DNA from: Rebecca billardiae RCC1528
Lineage: Eukaryota; Haptophyta
DNA length: 64,000 bases
Assembly (NCBI GenBank): GCA_965240325.2
Contig: OZ251224.1
Coordinates: forward strand, 3,348,001-3,412,000
Reading direction: 5' to 3'
Part shown: positions 1 through 10,535 of the stretch, in pieces
Layout: each line of letters starts with the position of its first letter
Position numbering within the stretch: the stretch's first letter is position 1
Program-made: the position numbers and the translations under genes
Notes under the pieces: generated by a model
What the model saw: the letters and a program-made list of their open reading frames with translations, nothing else
What the model was told of the DNA's origin: nothing
The model's database searches: none

Positions 1-2
1 CC

Positions 3-680
3 GACTACGTGGCGCCGCTCAGCCTATGCCTCTCGTCGCGCGCTGGCGATGGCGTCGTGCTTCGCCGCGTGCTCTGCTCAGGCCCCACGCTCCGGCGCTG
101 GCTCGTCTTATACGCGTGCGCGATGCTGCTGGTCGCGGCCATGCCCTTGGTCGGCTTCGTCAGCGACGTGCTGGTCGTGCCTGGCCGGTGGTTGCGCGCT
201 GCGCTTGCTCTGCGGTGGTTTGGGGGAAGCTTCGCTGTGTACCTGCTGCTCACGGCGCCGCCACTCGGAGCGGTGTTGCGGGGCACGCTCACCTTCACTG
301 GTACCTCGCCGTCGCTGATGCAGCACGAACTTCTGACAGTGCTCGCTGTTCAAGCCTGCACGCAAGCGCTCATCCTGACTGCGCTCATCGGCTGGTTCGC
401 AGCGTACATCCGTGCTCGGCTTGCCTTCCCCCTCATGATCGCAGCGGTCGTGGTACCAAGCACTGGCGTTGTCATTGGCGTTGTCGTTGTCGTGGTCTCG
501 GTGCTCTCGAGCACACGGCGGCCAGGCAGCGCAGCGGCGGCAGTGCCGTTTGGCCACCATGGCTGGCTTGGCACTGCGTATGACACACCCATCCGCCTGG
601 TGACAAACGTCTGGCTCTGGCTATTCTTCCCTGTGAGTGCAGCGCTCCTACGCTGTGTCCATTCGCGCCGTGTGCTCTAA
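3..680 (+). CDS. Multi-pass membrane protein, C-terminal part (5' end outside window)
   Basis: The frame is already open at the left edge and ends with TAA near position 680, so about 225 C-terminal residues are visible and the true start lies upstream. The first possible start in the window is only a GTG. About five hydrophobic stretches can be seen: one near LYACAMLLVAAMPLVGFV, one around AVYLLLTAPPLGAVL, one around LILTALIGWFAAYI, a valine-rich one with VVIGVVVVVVSVL, and a last one near VWLWLFFPVSAALL. The protein ends in a short basic tail. No family motif is recognisable, so no function is assigned. It may be a transporter or a glycosyltransferase-type integral membrane protein, but nothing seen favours either. 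Confidence 0.5.
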   Translation, partial: DYVAPLSLCLSSRAGDGVVLRRVLCSGPTLRRWLVLYACAMLLVAAMPLVGFVSDVLVVPGRWLRAALALRWFGGSFAVYLLLTAPPLGAVLRGTLTFTGTSPSLMQHELLTVLAVQACTQALILTALIGWFAAYIRARLAFPLMIAAVVVPSTGVVIGVVVVVVSVLSSTRRPGSAAAAVPFGHHGWLGTAYDTPIRLVTNVWLWLFFPVSAALLRCVHSRRVL

Positions 681-785
681 GTTACAGGCCTGCGTTCGTA
701 AGTCATGATGTGTCAATATAACTGTGATATGTGTATATGTGTATGTCAGTGCATGTGTATCATAGAGAGAGAGAGAAGTGTGCTG

Positions 786-792
786 TAGTAGT

Positions 793-884
<92 letters not shown>
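786..884. repeat. (GTA)6 followed by long (AG)n microsatellite
   Basis: A short GTA run is followed by about 80 bases of uninterrupted AG dinucleotides, ending in a degenerate AGAAGAGAG. It lies just downstream of the first gene. Confidence 0.95.
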
Positions 885-888
<4 letters not shown>

Positions 889-901
889 AGAGTTATTTAT
901 T

Positions 902-1145
902 CAACGACGTAGTTAGTCGTCGTGGTATATGCATGCAACGGGCAGGCGTCAGAGTCAGCAAGCTGTAGCAGCAGATCGGGCAGCAGGGACAAACACCAGG
1001 ATCATGCAGCGCTCCTCGCCGTCGTCTCCCCCCCCTCGTAGTCGCCCATCACTCCATCGCCGAGCGGAAGGCCGGAAGCCCGAAGCACCGTCAGGCGTCA
1101 GTCGACGTGCGCACCCCACCGCCGGGTGCACGCGCGCCATAATAC
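902..1145 (+). repeat. Dispersed repeat, copy 1 (copy 2 at about 46641-46991)
   Basis: Blocks of this stretch recur in the same order near 46.7 kb. Shared segments include GGCAGGCGTCAGAGTC, AGCAAGCTGTAG, GACAAACACCAGGATCA, GCGCTCCTCGCCGTCG, a C-run before TCGTAGTCGCCCA, and CTCCATCGCCGAGCGGAAG. Both copies end near a GCGCCAT. Small insertions separate the copies, and no long conserved reading frame explains the match. Confidence 0.75.
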
Positions 1146-1907
1146 TGTAAATAAATGTACTGCTTGTAACTTATTCACGACTACGCGGCATGGCAGACGT
1201 CAGGCTGAGTGCACAGGCACATAGAATGCGTCCGCGCCTTCCGACCAGGTCAGGCAGTGCACCACCCGCAGCCCTGGGAACCCCCTACTGGAGCGGGGCA
1301 GGGATACCGGAGCAGCATTCCTTAGCACTACAGTATAGCAGTGCCCCTCCTAACTCAGTGACTCAGTCACTGTCAGCTCAGCCTCAGCACCCTGCCTCTG
1401 CCCGTGGGCGTGGGGCCTCACGCGGTGGCGACGGCACGGTGACGGTCAGTCAGCAGGGGTTCATCACACCGAGCAGGCTATAATAACTGCTTGTTTGTAC
1501 GTAGTAAGCTATATTATCCGGGGTACGTAGTTGGCAGTCTAACTCTGGCGTCCCTGCTGATGAGTGATGCTGGCGTGTCTGACGAGACGTGCCACGCCCA
1601 CTGCGCACTCGTGTCAACTCAAGTGGCGTCATGGCGTAGCCGTAACTAATACTACTACATATATATATATATATATAGAGCACATATATATATATATAGC
1701 TTTTTAAATTACTCCGACGTAGGCTCGAGTGCCATTATGACACTCGGCGTAGTACCGCCGTTAGTACCGTAGGGCGAGTCGGTCAATGTGAGTTATACTC
1801 ATCGTGAGTCGTAGTGAGTCGTGAGCTAGCAGTGTCGAGTGACTCGAGTGATTCGTCGACCGCTGCGGAGCTTACGGCACAGCGGCACTGATGTGCATAG
1901 CAGCAGC
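1146..1907. other. Intergenic region without recognisable gene
   Basis: No convincing reading frame was seen on either strand. The stretch contains two TA runs (about 1652-1699) and low-complexity DNA built from GACT, GAGT and AGTC words. It separates the membrane-protein gene from the 3' end of the SUMO protease gene. Confidence 0.6.
1652..1699. repeat. (TA)n microsatellite, interrupted
   Basis: Two short runs of alternating T and A are separated by GAGCAC. Confidence 0.9.
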
Positions 1908-4900
1908 TCATGACACCACAGCAGGTGCCGGCGTCACTGGCGCAGGCACTGGGAAGATGCTGGCGGCGGCAGTCTCAGTGAGTCCAGCGCCGTCGTGATG
2001 CTGCCATGCGGCATCACGATCGCCGTGGTAGCCTTCGGCGGCATCGTAGGCATCGCCGCCGCGCCCGAGAGTGGTGGGGTCGGGAGCCTCGTGCGCCGGC
2101 ACCCCGCCGGCGTCGCCGCCAACAACCGTCTCATCGTCGTCTGACCAGCCGTCTGTGCCGTGGATGCGGTCATCCATCATGTCGGCATCCATCATGTCGA
2201 AGTCGGCGTCGGCGTCGCGACTGCCGCTGGGCGTCTCGGGCAGCGTGGCGACGCTCGCGGGCACGACGTGTGGTGTGGCATCATCACCGGCCGGCGCCGC
2301 ACTCGGCTCGCGCGCAGCCGGAGCGGCGGCGCGCGGCGCTGCAGCCGCGCGCCTGTCCTCTTCCCGCTTGGACGCGCGCGACGCGAGTATCGCGCGGAAC
2401 TCCTCGCTGAGCGCGACGATGCGCTGCAGCAGCCGATCGCGCTTGTTGCGCTCGACCTCGGCCGCGGAGAAGAGGTCCACCGCGCTGTACTTGAGCAGCT
2501 CGCCGCCGGTGCGCGTGCGCGGCGGCGGCGGCAGCGGCGGCGGAGGCGGCGGCGGCGACGGTGGCTCCTCCGTGAGCAGGTCAACATCAGCCGAGCGGCG
2601 GCGCTTGCGGTCCGGCGGGCCGTCGTCCGTGGCGCGCCATGGGACGAGCTGCACGTCGGCGCCCTCGTCGGCGGCGGGAGCGTCCAGGTTGATGGGCTCC
2701 ACGGCAGTGGGCGGCGCCCGCGGCTCCGGCTCGCGCGCCGGCGAGCTGACGTCGACGGCCACCGGCATCTGCTCGTCGTCGTCCGAGCCGACGAGGTCCA
2801 GCACGCACGCGGGCTGCGCGGCGCGGTGCGAAGCGGCGGCTTGCGCCATGCGCCGGGTCGTGACCTGTGGGCCCTGCTGAAAGGGCGAGGCCCAGTGCGC
2901 GGCTCGCGGCTCGGGCGCGCGGTGGCTCGATGCGCGCGCCGCGCGCTCGGCCGCAGCGTCGGCCGCGGCCGCCAAGGCCTCCTCGCGCTGGCGCGCGCGC
3001 GCTTTGCGCAGCATCGTGAGGACGCGTGCCCGCGTGGGCGGGTTTAGGATCAGCTTTTCCGCCGCCTCCGCGAGGAACAGACCGCAGTCGACGGAGTTGG
3101 TCTGCTTCGCGATCTCAAAGTCGACGAAGGGCATCCGCTGGAACGGCGGCGGCGGCACGCCCAGCTCCCGCCCGTACCCGCGCCGCGTCCACTCGCGCGT
3201 GAGCTGCTCGGCGATCACTCGGAGCGTCCAGCGCTTGCTCGCGCCGAGAGAATCCATGTAGAGCAAACACGAGGCGCACGACTCGTTGGGCGGCGCGCCG
3301 CGGTCGGGCAGATGGACCGCCTCGCGCGGGAACGCCACCACGACGAGCGCCCAGTGCAGCGCCTCGTGCACCGGGATCGCGATGAAGTCCTTCTCCAGCA
3401 GGTCGATGTTCTTCGTCCAGCGCGCCAGGCTGCCCGAGGGCGCGGCGGAACGGGACCGCGGCGCGGCGCCGGGAGCGGCGGCCGGCGCGGGCGCGCCCTC
3501 GGCGGGCAGCTTGCCGCTGTCCGCGCGCGCGCGCGGCAGCCAGAAGGAGGTGAGCACGTGCACCCGCGTCGGCTCGTTCCGCGCGGCCGCCGCCGCCGCC
3601 GCGTGCTCCTCCGCGTCCCGAAGGCAAAAGTCGACCAGAGAGTCGTTGAGGAACGTCGGGCCCTGCAGCCGGCTCACGTCGGCGCGCGAGAGCTCGACGC
3701 AGCGTGTCGCATTCTCATACAGCGGGAAGCGCAGGATGACCTCCGCGGCCTCGGCCGCGGAGAGCAGCGGCACGCGGCTTGGCGCGGGCCGCGCGCCGCC
3801 ATCCGCCCCGTCCAGGGCAACGACTTGCGGCGAGGCCGGCTCGGCGGCGGGGGCGCGCGCGGCGGTGCGCTCCCCAGCAAGGGCGACGACGAGCGGCGCG
3901 GCCGGAGGAGCGGCGGCGGGCGCCCTGGGCGCGGGCGCGCCGCTGGGCTCGGAGTCGTGGCTCATCACGTGCCACGCGGCGTGCTCGGAGGCGGGCGGCG
4001 GCGCGGTAGCGCCCGTCGGCCCGCGCCCCTTCAACGCCGCGTGGATGCTTGCCATCGGGTTGGGCACGGAATCGGCAAGGCGTCGCAAGCGCCTGTATAT
4101 CCGCTGCCCCTGCCCCGGCGCCGCCGCGGTCGCTGGGGCGGCCGCCAACGGAGCCAGCTCCTTGGCAGGGCTGCCGGCCTCCGCGGCGTCCGCTCCCTCC
4201 GACTCCAGCCCAGCGAGATCGACCACCTCGTCGTAGCGCGGCTCTCTGCGCCGCGTGGCGCCGCGCCGCTCCGCAGCGTCGGCCGGTCGCCGCCCGGGAG
4301 CGTCGGCCAGTGCGCGGCTGCCACCGCCTGGGGCATCGTCGTCGTCGATTGACGCGTGCGTCGCGGCGCGAGGCGAGTACGCGGTGAACGCGGGGAGAGG
4401 CGATCCGGGGCTCGAGCCGCCGCACCGCCACGGAGCCGCGTCGAGCCCGCCCTCCACCGGCGTGATGTACGCGGGCAGCGCGGGCACGCTCGCGGCGATG
4501 GGCAGCTCCTTGCGGCTGCTGCCCCCAGCCTGGTCCGCAAGCTCTTGGCACTGCTCCTGCACGTCTCTCCATGCCTGCGCGTCCTCGTCGTCCTCGGCCA
4601 CGTCGTCCTCCCACTCGACGTCACGGCACAGCTGGGCGCCCGAGTGGCCGTCGGGTGTGACGTGCTGCGTCTCTGCCCCCCGCAATGGCGGCGCTGGGCA
4701 CAGCTGCTCGCTCTCGCGCTCGCGCGGCTCCGCGGGTGCCGCGCGCTGCTGCGCACTCCCGCCTGGCATGCGCGGGGCAACCGGGGCGTCTTGCACGGAG
4801 CCGCCGATGAAGAGCGTCGGGCCCCGGGGCTCGTCCGGCAGGTCCTCGCGCGCGGGCGGGAGCGAGACTGGGCTGAGCCGAGGAGGCATCGGCGCCGAGC

Positions 4901-5708
4901 CGGCCACGCAGTTGGCAGCCGGTTGGCCACCGGAGAGGCCGGCCGCGCGCGAGCATCCTGCGGGCTCGCCGCCGCCTGGCGTCGGCACGGTGTGCAGCGG
5001 AGCTGGCGTCGCATGGTCGGCGTGGACGGCACCGAGCTCACTAGCGTCATCGGAAGAGAGGCTGTCCACGTCGATCAAGGCAGCCTTGCGCAGCCCACGC
5101 TTGGCCGTGGAGGCAGCTGGTGCATCGCCGCTGCGCGCTGCGGTTGCGCCACCCGCGCGCGCCACTGTCGCCAGGACATCTGCGGCCGACGGCATGGGGG
5201 CAGGCGGCCGCACGTCCGCTGAGCGCGCATTCTCACGCTCGGGCCGGAGCGCAGCGAGCACGTCGTCCCCAGCGCGCGCCACGGTGTGGTGGCGGCGCAC
5301 GCTGACGAGTGGCGCGGCCTCGGCCTCATCGTCATCCGAGAGGAGGCTGATGATCGGCTCCGACGCGATCGGCTCCGACGCGCTCGTGCGCGGGCGGCGT
5401 GAGGCTCCGGGCCTCGCACCGGCGTCGTATGCAGTGCTTCGCGAGCCCCCGGCCGCGCGTCCGCCTCGGCCCGAGTGGGACGAGGGCTTCTCTCGCCGCC
5501 TGCGCTTTGCGAGCGCCCGTGCGTCTTGCATGCTCTGGCCCGGCTCGTAGGAAGGATCATCATCCGAGTTGTTCCCGCCGCCGTCTTCGCTCTGATCGCT
5601 CGGGTACAGCCCATCCTCTGAATCCGATGGGTGGTGCATCCGCGCTTCCGCCGCCTCGGCGTGCCGGCCGCGGCGCTCGTCCCGCGCGCCCGCCTGGAGC
5701 TTGCGCAT
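1908..5708 (-). CDS. Ulp1/SENP-type SUMO protease (peptidase family C48), 1266 aa
   Basis: The gene starts with ATG at 5708 and is one long exon. The N-terminal half (residues 1 to about 650) is low-complexity and acidic or Ala/Pro-rich. The catalytic domain begins near residue 655 and contains the Ulp landmarks: FLNDSLVDFCL, W in KNIDLLEKDFIAIPVHE, then His785 in LHWALVVV, Asp819 in YMDSLG, Gln869 and Cys875 in KQTNSVDCGLF. This His-Asp-Gln-Cys set is complete, so the enzyme is probably active in removing or maturing SUMO. An insertion rich in Ala and Pro splits the early part of the domain, as in the Ulp2/SENP6-7 group. A second disordered region of about 350 residues follows, with repeated short VxxL(I/V)xSDDD-like pieces that could be SUMO-interacting motifs (inference). 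The domain call is secure; placement in the Ulp2 subgroup is less so. Confidence 0.9.
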   Translation of the reverse strand: MRKLQAGARDERRGRHAEAAEARMHHPSDSEDGLYPSDQSEDGGGNNSDDDPSYEPGQSMQDARALAKRRRREKPSSHSGRGGRAAGGSRSTAYDAGARPGASRRPRTSASEPIASEPIISLLSDDDEAEAAPLVSVRRHHTVARAGDDVLAALRPERENARSADVRPPAPMPSAADVLATVARAGGATAARSGDAPAASTAKRGLRKAALIDVDSLSSDDASELGAVHADHATPAPLHTVPTPGGGEPAGCSRAAGLSGGQPAANCVAGSAPMPPRLSPVSLPPAREDLPDEPRGPTLFIGGSVQDAPVAPRMPGGSAQQRAAPAEPRERESEQLCPAPPLRGAETQHVTPDGHSGAQLCRDVEWEDDVAEDDEDAQAWRDVQEQCQELADQAGGSSRKELPIAASVPALPAYITPVEGGLDAAPWRCGGSSPGSPLPAFTAYSPRAATHASIDDDDAPGGGSRALADAPGRRPADAAERRGATRRREPRYDEVVDLAGLESEGADAAEAGSPAKELAPLAAAPATAAAPGQGQRIYRRLRRLADSVPNPMASIHAALKGRGPTGATAPPPASEHAAWHVMSHDSEPSGAPAPRAPAAAPPAAPLVVALAGERTAARAPAAEPASPQVVALDGADGGARPAPSRVPLLSAAEAAEVILRFPLYENATRCVELSRADVSRLQGPTFLNDSLVDFCLRDAEEHAAAAAAARNEPTRVHVLTSFWLPRARADSGKLPAEGAPAPAAAPGAAPRSRSAAPSGSLARWTKNIDLLEKDFIAIPVHEALHWALVVVAFPREAVHLPDRGAPPNESCASCLLYMDSLGASKRWTLRVIAEQLTREWTRRGYGRELGVPPPPFQRMPFVDFEIAKQTNSVDCGLFLAEAAEKLILNPPTRARVLTMLRKARARQREEALAAAADAAAERAARASSHRAPEPRAAHWASPFQQGPQVTTRRMAQAAASHRAAQPACVLDLVGSDDDEQMPVAVDVSSPAREPEPRAPPTAVEPINLDAPAADEGADVQLVPWRATDDGPPDRKRRRSADVDLLTEEPPSPPPPPPPLPPPPRTRTGGELLKYSAVDLFSAAEVERNKRDRLLQRIVALSEEFRAILASRASKREEDRRAAAAPRAAAPAAREPSAAPAGDDATPHVVPASVATLPETPSGSRDADADFDMMDADMMDDRIHGTDGWSDDDETVVGGDAGGVPAHEAPDPTTLGRGGDAYDAAEGYHGDRDAAWQHHDGAGLTETAAASIFPVPAPVTPAPAVVS

Positions 5709-5879
5709 TGCTCAAAGCGTGCGCTGATCAAGAGTGCTCCGCTCGCGAGCCGGTGGCTGCCCACGGCGAGTTAGACCAGTGCGAGTTTTGCCCTGTCCAG
5801 CCGGACGGACACCCACTGTCGCGATGGCGTGATCAAGAGCAAGTCCGGTCACGCGAGCTCGGCCGCACCGATTCTCAGC
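5709..5879. promoter_or_regulatory. Divergent intergenic region between SUMO protease and fibrillin genes
   Basis: The two ATGs are 171 bp apart and face away from each other, so both promoters must lie here or overlap the 5' ends. No TATA-like element stands out. Confidence 0.45.
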
Positions 5880-6908
5880 ATGGGGCGGCCCGCTCTCGGC
5901 CGGGCGTGGAGCACCATCGTGGTGACGGCCGCACTTGCGTCCGGTGCGTCCGCGTGGGCCTCTCCGCGTCCCTACGCATCGCATGCAGTCTCCACGCCTG
6001 CGGGCTCCGTGCTCTCCCCGCCGAATCGGGCGCGGACCTGGCCGGTGCGCGCGATGGTGAGCATGGCCTCTGCGCCTGTGCGCGCCGCTGCCAAGGCGAG
6101 GCTACTGGCGGCAATCGAGCGCTTTGACGCGGCAAAAGCGGCGTCGCCTACGGATGGCGTGCCCGTAGACTTTGGCGTGCGTGGCGGCGAGCTCGACGCC
6201 GAGACGGGGCGACCCGTCAACCTCCTCGAGCGCCTGAGTGCCGTGTCGCCAGAGCTCGAGTCGGCCGCGCGAGAGGCTGTGGCAGCGGCGGAGGCGCTCG
6301 AGCCGCTCAACCCCACGCCAGATGCGACCCAATTCTTTGGGACGGCGGAGGGCGCTCTCTGCCCGCTGCACGGCTCGTGGGCGCTGCAGTTCACCACCGC
6401 CGCCGACGCCTCGTTCTCGGCCAACTCGACACGCGGCGCTGCGACGACCGCCCAGTTTGTGGACGCCGTGCGAGGGCGCATCATCAACCAGATCGACTTC
6501 AGCGGTCCGAGCTCGCCGCTGCGTCAGCTGCGCGTGGTCGTCGGCGCGAGCGCCGAGTCCGCACGGCGCGTCGCGCTGGACTTCCGCTACGCCGTCGCGC
6601 ACGTGCGCCGCCTCTTTGGCCTGCCCGTGGGCGCGCGCCTCTACTTGCCTCTCTTCCTCCTCTTCGGCCTCGCGCGGCTGATCGCCGCCGTGGCGCGCGC
6701 TTTTGGCCGCGGCAGCGCGGGCCGCGCGCGCGTTGGCGCGTGCTTCGACGTCATCTACCTGGACGACGAGCTGCGCTGCCACCGCACGGGTGAGGGTAAC
6801 CTCTTTGTGCAGCTGCGTCCAGCAGCGGCGGCGGCGCGTGCCCGCGCCAAGGCTGCACAGCTGCGAGGTGCAGGCCCGCCAGACGAGCAGGCTCTGGTCA
6901 CAGGCTAA
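5880..6908 (+). CDS. Plastid lipid-associated protein / fibrillin (PAP-fibrillin domain), 342 aa
   Basis: The ATG at 5880 was chosen because an upstream in-frame start is only a GTG and because this ATG opens a clear leader: a hydrophobic signal peptide (VVTAALASG) followed by ASAWASP, which resembles the ASA-F cleavage motif of proteins imported into complex red plastids. The mature part has PAP-fibrillin landmarks: an N-terminal helix region, GSWALQFTTA, a Q/G-I-N-I segment (GRIINQIDFSG), then the C-terminal pair DVIYLDDELRCHR and GEGNLFVQLR. Fibrillins sit on thylakoids or plastoglobules and bind lipids. A hydrophobic piece, ARLYLPLFLLFGLARLIAAVA, is inserted before the last motif and is unusual for the family; it could add a membrane anchor. 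No intron was seen. Confidence 0.85.
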   Translation: MGRPALGRAWSTIVVTAALASGASAWASPRPYASHAVSTPAGSVLSPPNRARTWPVRAMVSMASAPVRAAAKARLLAAIERFDAAKAASPTDGVPVDFGVRGGELDAETGRPVNLLERLSAVSPELESAAREAVAAAEALEPLNPTPDATQFFGTAEGALCPLHGSWALQFTTAADASFSANSTRGAATTAQFVDAVRGRIINQIDFSGPSSPLRQLRVVVGASAESARRVALDFRYAVAHVRRLFGLPVGARLYLPLFLLFGLARLIAAVARAFGRGSAGRARVGACFDVIYLDDELRCHRTGEGNLFVQLRPAAAAARARAKAAQLRGAGPPDEQALVTG

Positions 6909-7015
6909 CGGCAATGCATGGGCCTCCGCCGCAACGTTGTTGCTGGCGCACGAGTCGCTTGAATGAAATATTATATTCGATCATAGTATGTGCACCGTAG
7001 TTACATTGATGTATG

Positions 7016-7018
<3 letters not shown>

Positions 7019-7059
<41 letters not shown>
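7019..7059. repeat. (TA)n microsatellite
   Basis: About 40 bases of alternating T and A follow GTATGTATG. Confidence 0.95.
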
Positions 7060-7060
<1 letters not shown>

Positions 7061-7146
7061 GCATAGTCCGAGATTACCGATTCATCACAGTCGAGTTCCG
7101 CAATACCGTTCCGCATTCATTGACATCGTATACTGTAGTAGCAGAG

Positions 7147-7282
7147 TATATATAGATATAGATATAGATATAGATATAGATATAGATATAGATATAGATA
7201 TAGATATAGATATAGATATAGATATAGATATAGATATAGATATAGATATAGATATAGATATAGATATAGATATAGATATAGA
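7147..7282. repeat. (TATAGA)n hexanucleotide microsatellite
   Basis: More than twenty perfect copies of a 6-bp unit, ATAGAT in register, lie between the fibrillin gene and the 3' end of the next gene. Confidence 0.95.
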
Positions 7283-7643
7283 GTCGTTGCTTTCAATAAT
7301 GCTTCGCGTGACAGTCCGGGACTGCTGCGCCGCAGGGCGGCACGGGCTTCGCCGTTCGCGCGCAGCTAGACTGCTAGTGCAGCAGCGGCGGCCGCATCAC
7401 CATCCGCCCGATCCGCCGCACTCCGCGCAGCATCCGCGCGCCCGGCGTGGCACCGCCGCGTGGCCGGGCGGCGGGGGGTCAGGGCGGGGCAATGGGCCAT
7501 ATCATTCGGACCGTAGTGACCGTGGATGGACGGCAGCGTCATATCGAGCTATCAGCAGCGCTCGCAAACGGCAGGCCGGACAAATTCTGCTGCTGAGCAC
7601 AAGGGCAGGCTCAGTGGTGGCGTGCTGGACTCCCAGAGGATGC
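7283..7643. other. Intergenic region, convergent 3' ends
   Basis: This is GC-rich DNA between the microsatellite and the end of the next gene on the minus strand. No supported gene was seen; reading frames crossing it lack family features. Confidence 0.5.
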
Positions 7644-8908
7644 TCAGGGCGAAAACGGGTTGCTGTCGCGCCTGTGCGGCATGGCGTGCGTCGGCATGAC
7701 GGGCAACGCCAGCACGCACCGCCGCAGGTAGTGCACAGACTCGAGCTCGTCGGCGAGCGCGCGCGCCTCGCCCGACGCCACGCCCAGCATGCGGCCCCAG
7801 ACGGGGCGCTCGTCGAGTGCGGCGACCTGCGCCTCGATCGCGAGCTCGATGGAGTTGATCGTCGCGAGCAGGTCGTGCAGAACGGGCTTGATCTCCGACG
7901 CGCTCACCACGTTGTCCGCGCTCTCGCTCCCCTTAGAGAGCACCTCGGTGAGCTTCTCGCGCGCCCTCTTGAGCGCGGTGACGTGGCCGCTCACGCGGCC
8001 GGGACGATCGGAGCCGCTGCGGCCGCTCGCCTCGCGCTTCGCCTGCTCGGAGTTCGACCACGTCAGGTAGACGGAGCTCCGCGTGCGGGAGCGCTCGTGC
8101 GCGAGGATGATGTCCACCTGCCGCACGATCGGACGCAGCACGCCCGGCGCGTCCGCGAGGAAGAGCACGTCGTACAGGACCTGCCAGCCGGCGCCAGCGC
8201 GCGCGCAGCACGGGCCGACGCCAGGGCACCAATCAGAGGCCGCGCGCCCGGTCGACCGTGTCGCGGATCAGTGCGAGGCGACACGGCGGCGGGGGCACGG
8301 CGTGCGCGGGCGCGCACCTGCGGCAGCACGGTGCGCAGCCACGTGCGGTTGAGTAAGCTCATCAGCCACTCCGGCTCCTCGTCGAGCATGCAGAACAGCG
8401 ACGTCATCCACACGAGCACCGGCCAGCTGGCCTGCGTGACGATCCACGCGAGGTCGCGCGGGTTGAGCTGCATGACGCGGCGTAGGAAGAACGCCGAGAG
8501 CACGTACGCCACGCTGCCCGTGAGCATGTACGCGCCGCCCATCGTGAGCAGGCCGAGCGCGGCGAGCGGCGGCCGGCCCTCGCCCTTCCTGTACTGGACG
8601 AGGGCGACCCCCGCGACGGTGGAGATGATGGCGTTCCGGCCCCAGCTGAGGAAGTTGTTCTCGTGCGAGAGGCGCAGGCTCCACGCGACCTGCTTCTGCG
8701 CGCTCGTCGTGTCTTTCTGGGCCAGCTGCGCGACGTGAGATGCGACCTCCGCCGCGAGCCTGTGAGTCGCGGGCGTAGCCGCCGCCGAGGCCAGCCATCG
8801 AGGCCCGGCACGTGCGCAAGCGACAGCGCATCTGCCCGTTGGTGCGTGGGCAGGCGCAGGCACATGCGCGCGCCCAAAGGACGCAGCTCGCAGTGCGTGC
8901 AGCAGCAT
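7644..8908 (-). CDS. Organelle-type membrane protein with DUF202-like segment, two exons, 375 aa
   Basis: Exon 1 is 8908-8318 and exon 2 is 8180-7644. The intron (8317-8181, 137 nt) has a GTGCG donor and GCAG acceptor, and joining keeps the frame (TVLPQ joins VLYDVLF). Residues 1-45 are rich in Ala and Arg with few acids, like a mitochondrial or plastid presequence. Residues about 82-145 (HENNFLSWGRNAI followed by two hydrophobic helices) resemble the DUF202/YidH pattern in which an N-FL-W-RT segment precedes two membrane helices. A third hydrophobic segment follows around residue 155. The C-terminal part is charged and probably helical. Function is unknown. The next gene upstream on the same strand is only 172 bp away. 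Confidence 0.65.
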
Positions 8909-9080
8909 CGCCGAGCGGTTCGACGACGCGGCGGAGCGCGCGGGTTCGTCGCCTCGAGAGTGCGTCCCCCGTTGGTATTGTACCCGTATTAGTACTGCTG
9001 AAACCGTGTAACCGTATCCACACTGTAACTCTGCGCAGGCTGACAGGCACGACTCGGTTTATTCAACCCGCATCGTGATG

Positions 9081-9491
9081 TCATCGCACGAGGCTCAGAT
9101 GCGCCGCCGACACGCTCTCGCCGCCGGCTCGCGGCGCGCCAGCGCCCGCTCCTGGCAGCCCCGTCGCGGGCAGCTGCGACGGGGCCTCGCGCCTCACGAA
9201 GGCAGCCATGCCGGCCGCCAGGTCGGACGGTCGGAGGTGCGCGTCGGCGACAAGCCTCACCGCCTCATCGCGCGCACGGAGCCGGCTGCGCGGCCTGGCG
9301 CTCGGCGACGCCTCCGCGGCGTACGCGGCTTCGTACCCACCTCCGCCGCCCGGTGCATGCGCCGCCGGCTCACGTGGCGGCGCTGGCCGCACGCGCTCTG
9401 CCACGGCTGTCCGGCGATGCACCCCGCCGCCACTCGCTTCGGCCTGCGGGTCTGCGGCCGCGCCCTGCTGCGCGCTCCCGGCACCGCTGCC

Positions 9492-9524
<33 letters not shown>

Positions 9525-10535
9525 CGCGGCATGGGCCCGTCCGCCGCGCGGCTGGGCTCCTGGCACCGCGGGTAGCCTCGCCTCCGCGCCACCGTGAAGC
9601 CCGCCCGTCGCCGTGGGGACGAAGCCCGCCGGACCATGCCGCCGCGAGTGCTGGCCGCGCCCCGGCCGCCCAGCGGTCGCGCCGCCCGCGCCCGTCCCGC
9701 GCAGCGTGGTCCCGAGCGGCCCGGATGTGACGTACTCCTCGAGCGCGCGCGATTGCGCCTCGGCCTCGCTCCGCGCACGCCGCTCCCGCTGCAGCGCCGC
9801 CGTGCGCGCCGCGCTGTCCGCCGCCAGCTCGTCCAGCCGCCGCTCGAACTGAGTGGCCCGCATGCGCGCCCGCGTCAGTTGCGCCTCCAGCCGCGCCTCG
9901 CGCTCCGCGCCGAGCGCGAGGCGGCGCTCGCGCTCGGCGATCTGGCCCTCGCGCTCGCGCACGGCCTCCCACGCCTCCTCCGCCCGGCGCGCCTCCTCCG
10001 CCATCTCGCCGCGCAGCGCCTCCGCGCTCTGCCATGCGCTGACGATCCGTTCTCGCAGGTGCATCTCGACGCGCTTCGCGACCGCGAGCCGGAACGGGAT
10101 GGCGCGGTTGCGGTGCGAGAGGATGAGCACGCCGGCGGTGTTCCTGGCGCGTGCAGAGAGAAAGAGCCGCACGGCGTACAGCGTGCCCGCCGCCTTCGCG
10201 CCGAACGCCAGCCGCTGCGTCTCGGCGCGCAGCTCGGCTAGCTCCACGTCAGCCTCAGCGAGCGCGCTCGTGAGCGCGGCGCGCAGCGCGGCGGCCTCGC
10301 GGCGCGAGCCGACGAGCTGCGCGTGAGCGCGCTCAGCAGACTGCTGCGCCTTCCACAGCGCCTTCTCCGCCGCCTGCCCCTCCTGCAGCTTCGCGCGCTC
10401 GAGCGAGGCGACCTGCGCCTGCAGCTTCAGGATTGTGTTCTGCTGCTCCTGCGCGAGGACCGCGTGGGAGATCTCGAGTGCGTCGGCGGATTCGTGCTCG
10501 GGGAGGTGGACGTGTGCCATGGATGTGCGCCGCAT
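9081..10535 (-). CDS. Coiled-coil protein with disordered Gly/Ala-rich tail, about 484 aa
   Basis: The frame is open from a GTG at 10625. The first ATGs are at 10535 and 10520, and 10535 is used here. From about residue 20 to 270 the sequence is rich in Ala, Glu, Arg, Leu and Gln with heptad-like spacing, as in long coiled coils. It is interrupted by a less charged stretch (TLYAVRLFLSARARNTAGV). The C-terminal 190 residues are low-complexity with a poly-Gly run. No enzyme motif is visible. A cytoskeletal or scaffold role is possible but unproven. It is divergent from the protease gene that starts at 10932. Confidence 0.6.

Noticed and set aside
6990-8738. 582-codon plus-strand frame beginning in the TATAGA microsatellite
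   Set aside because: It starts in simple repeats and runs antisense through the DUF202-like gene.
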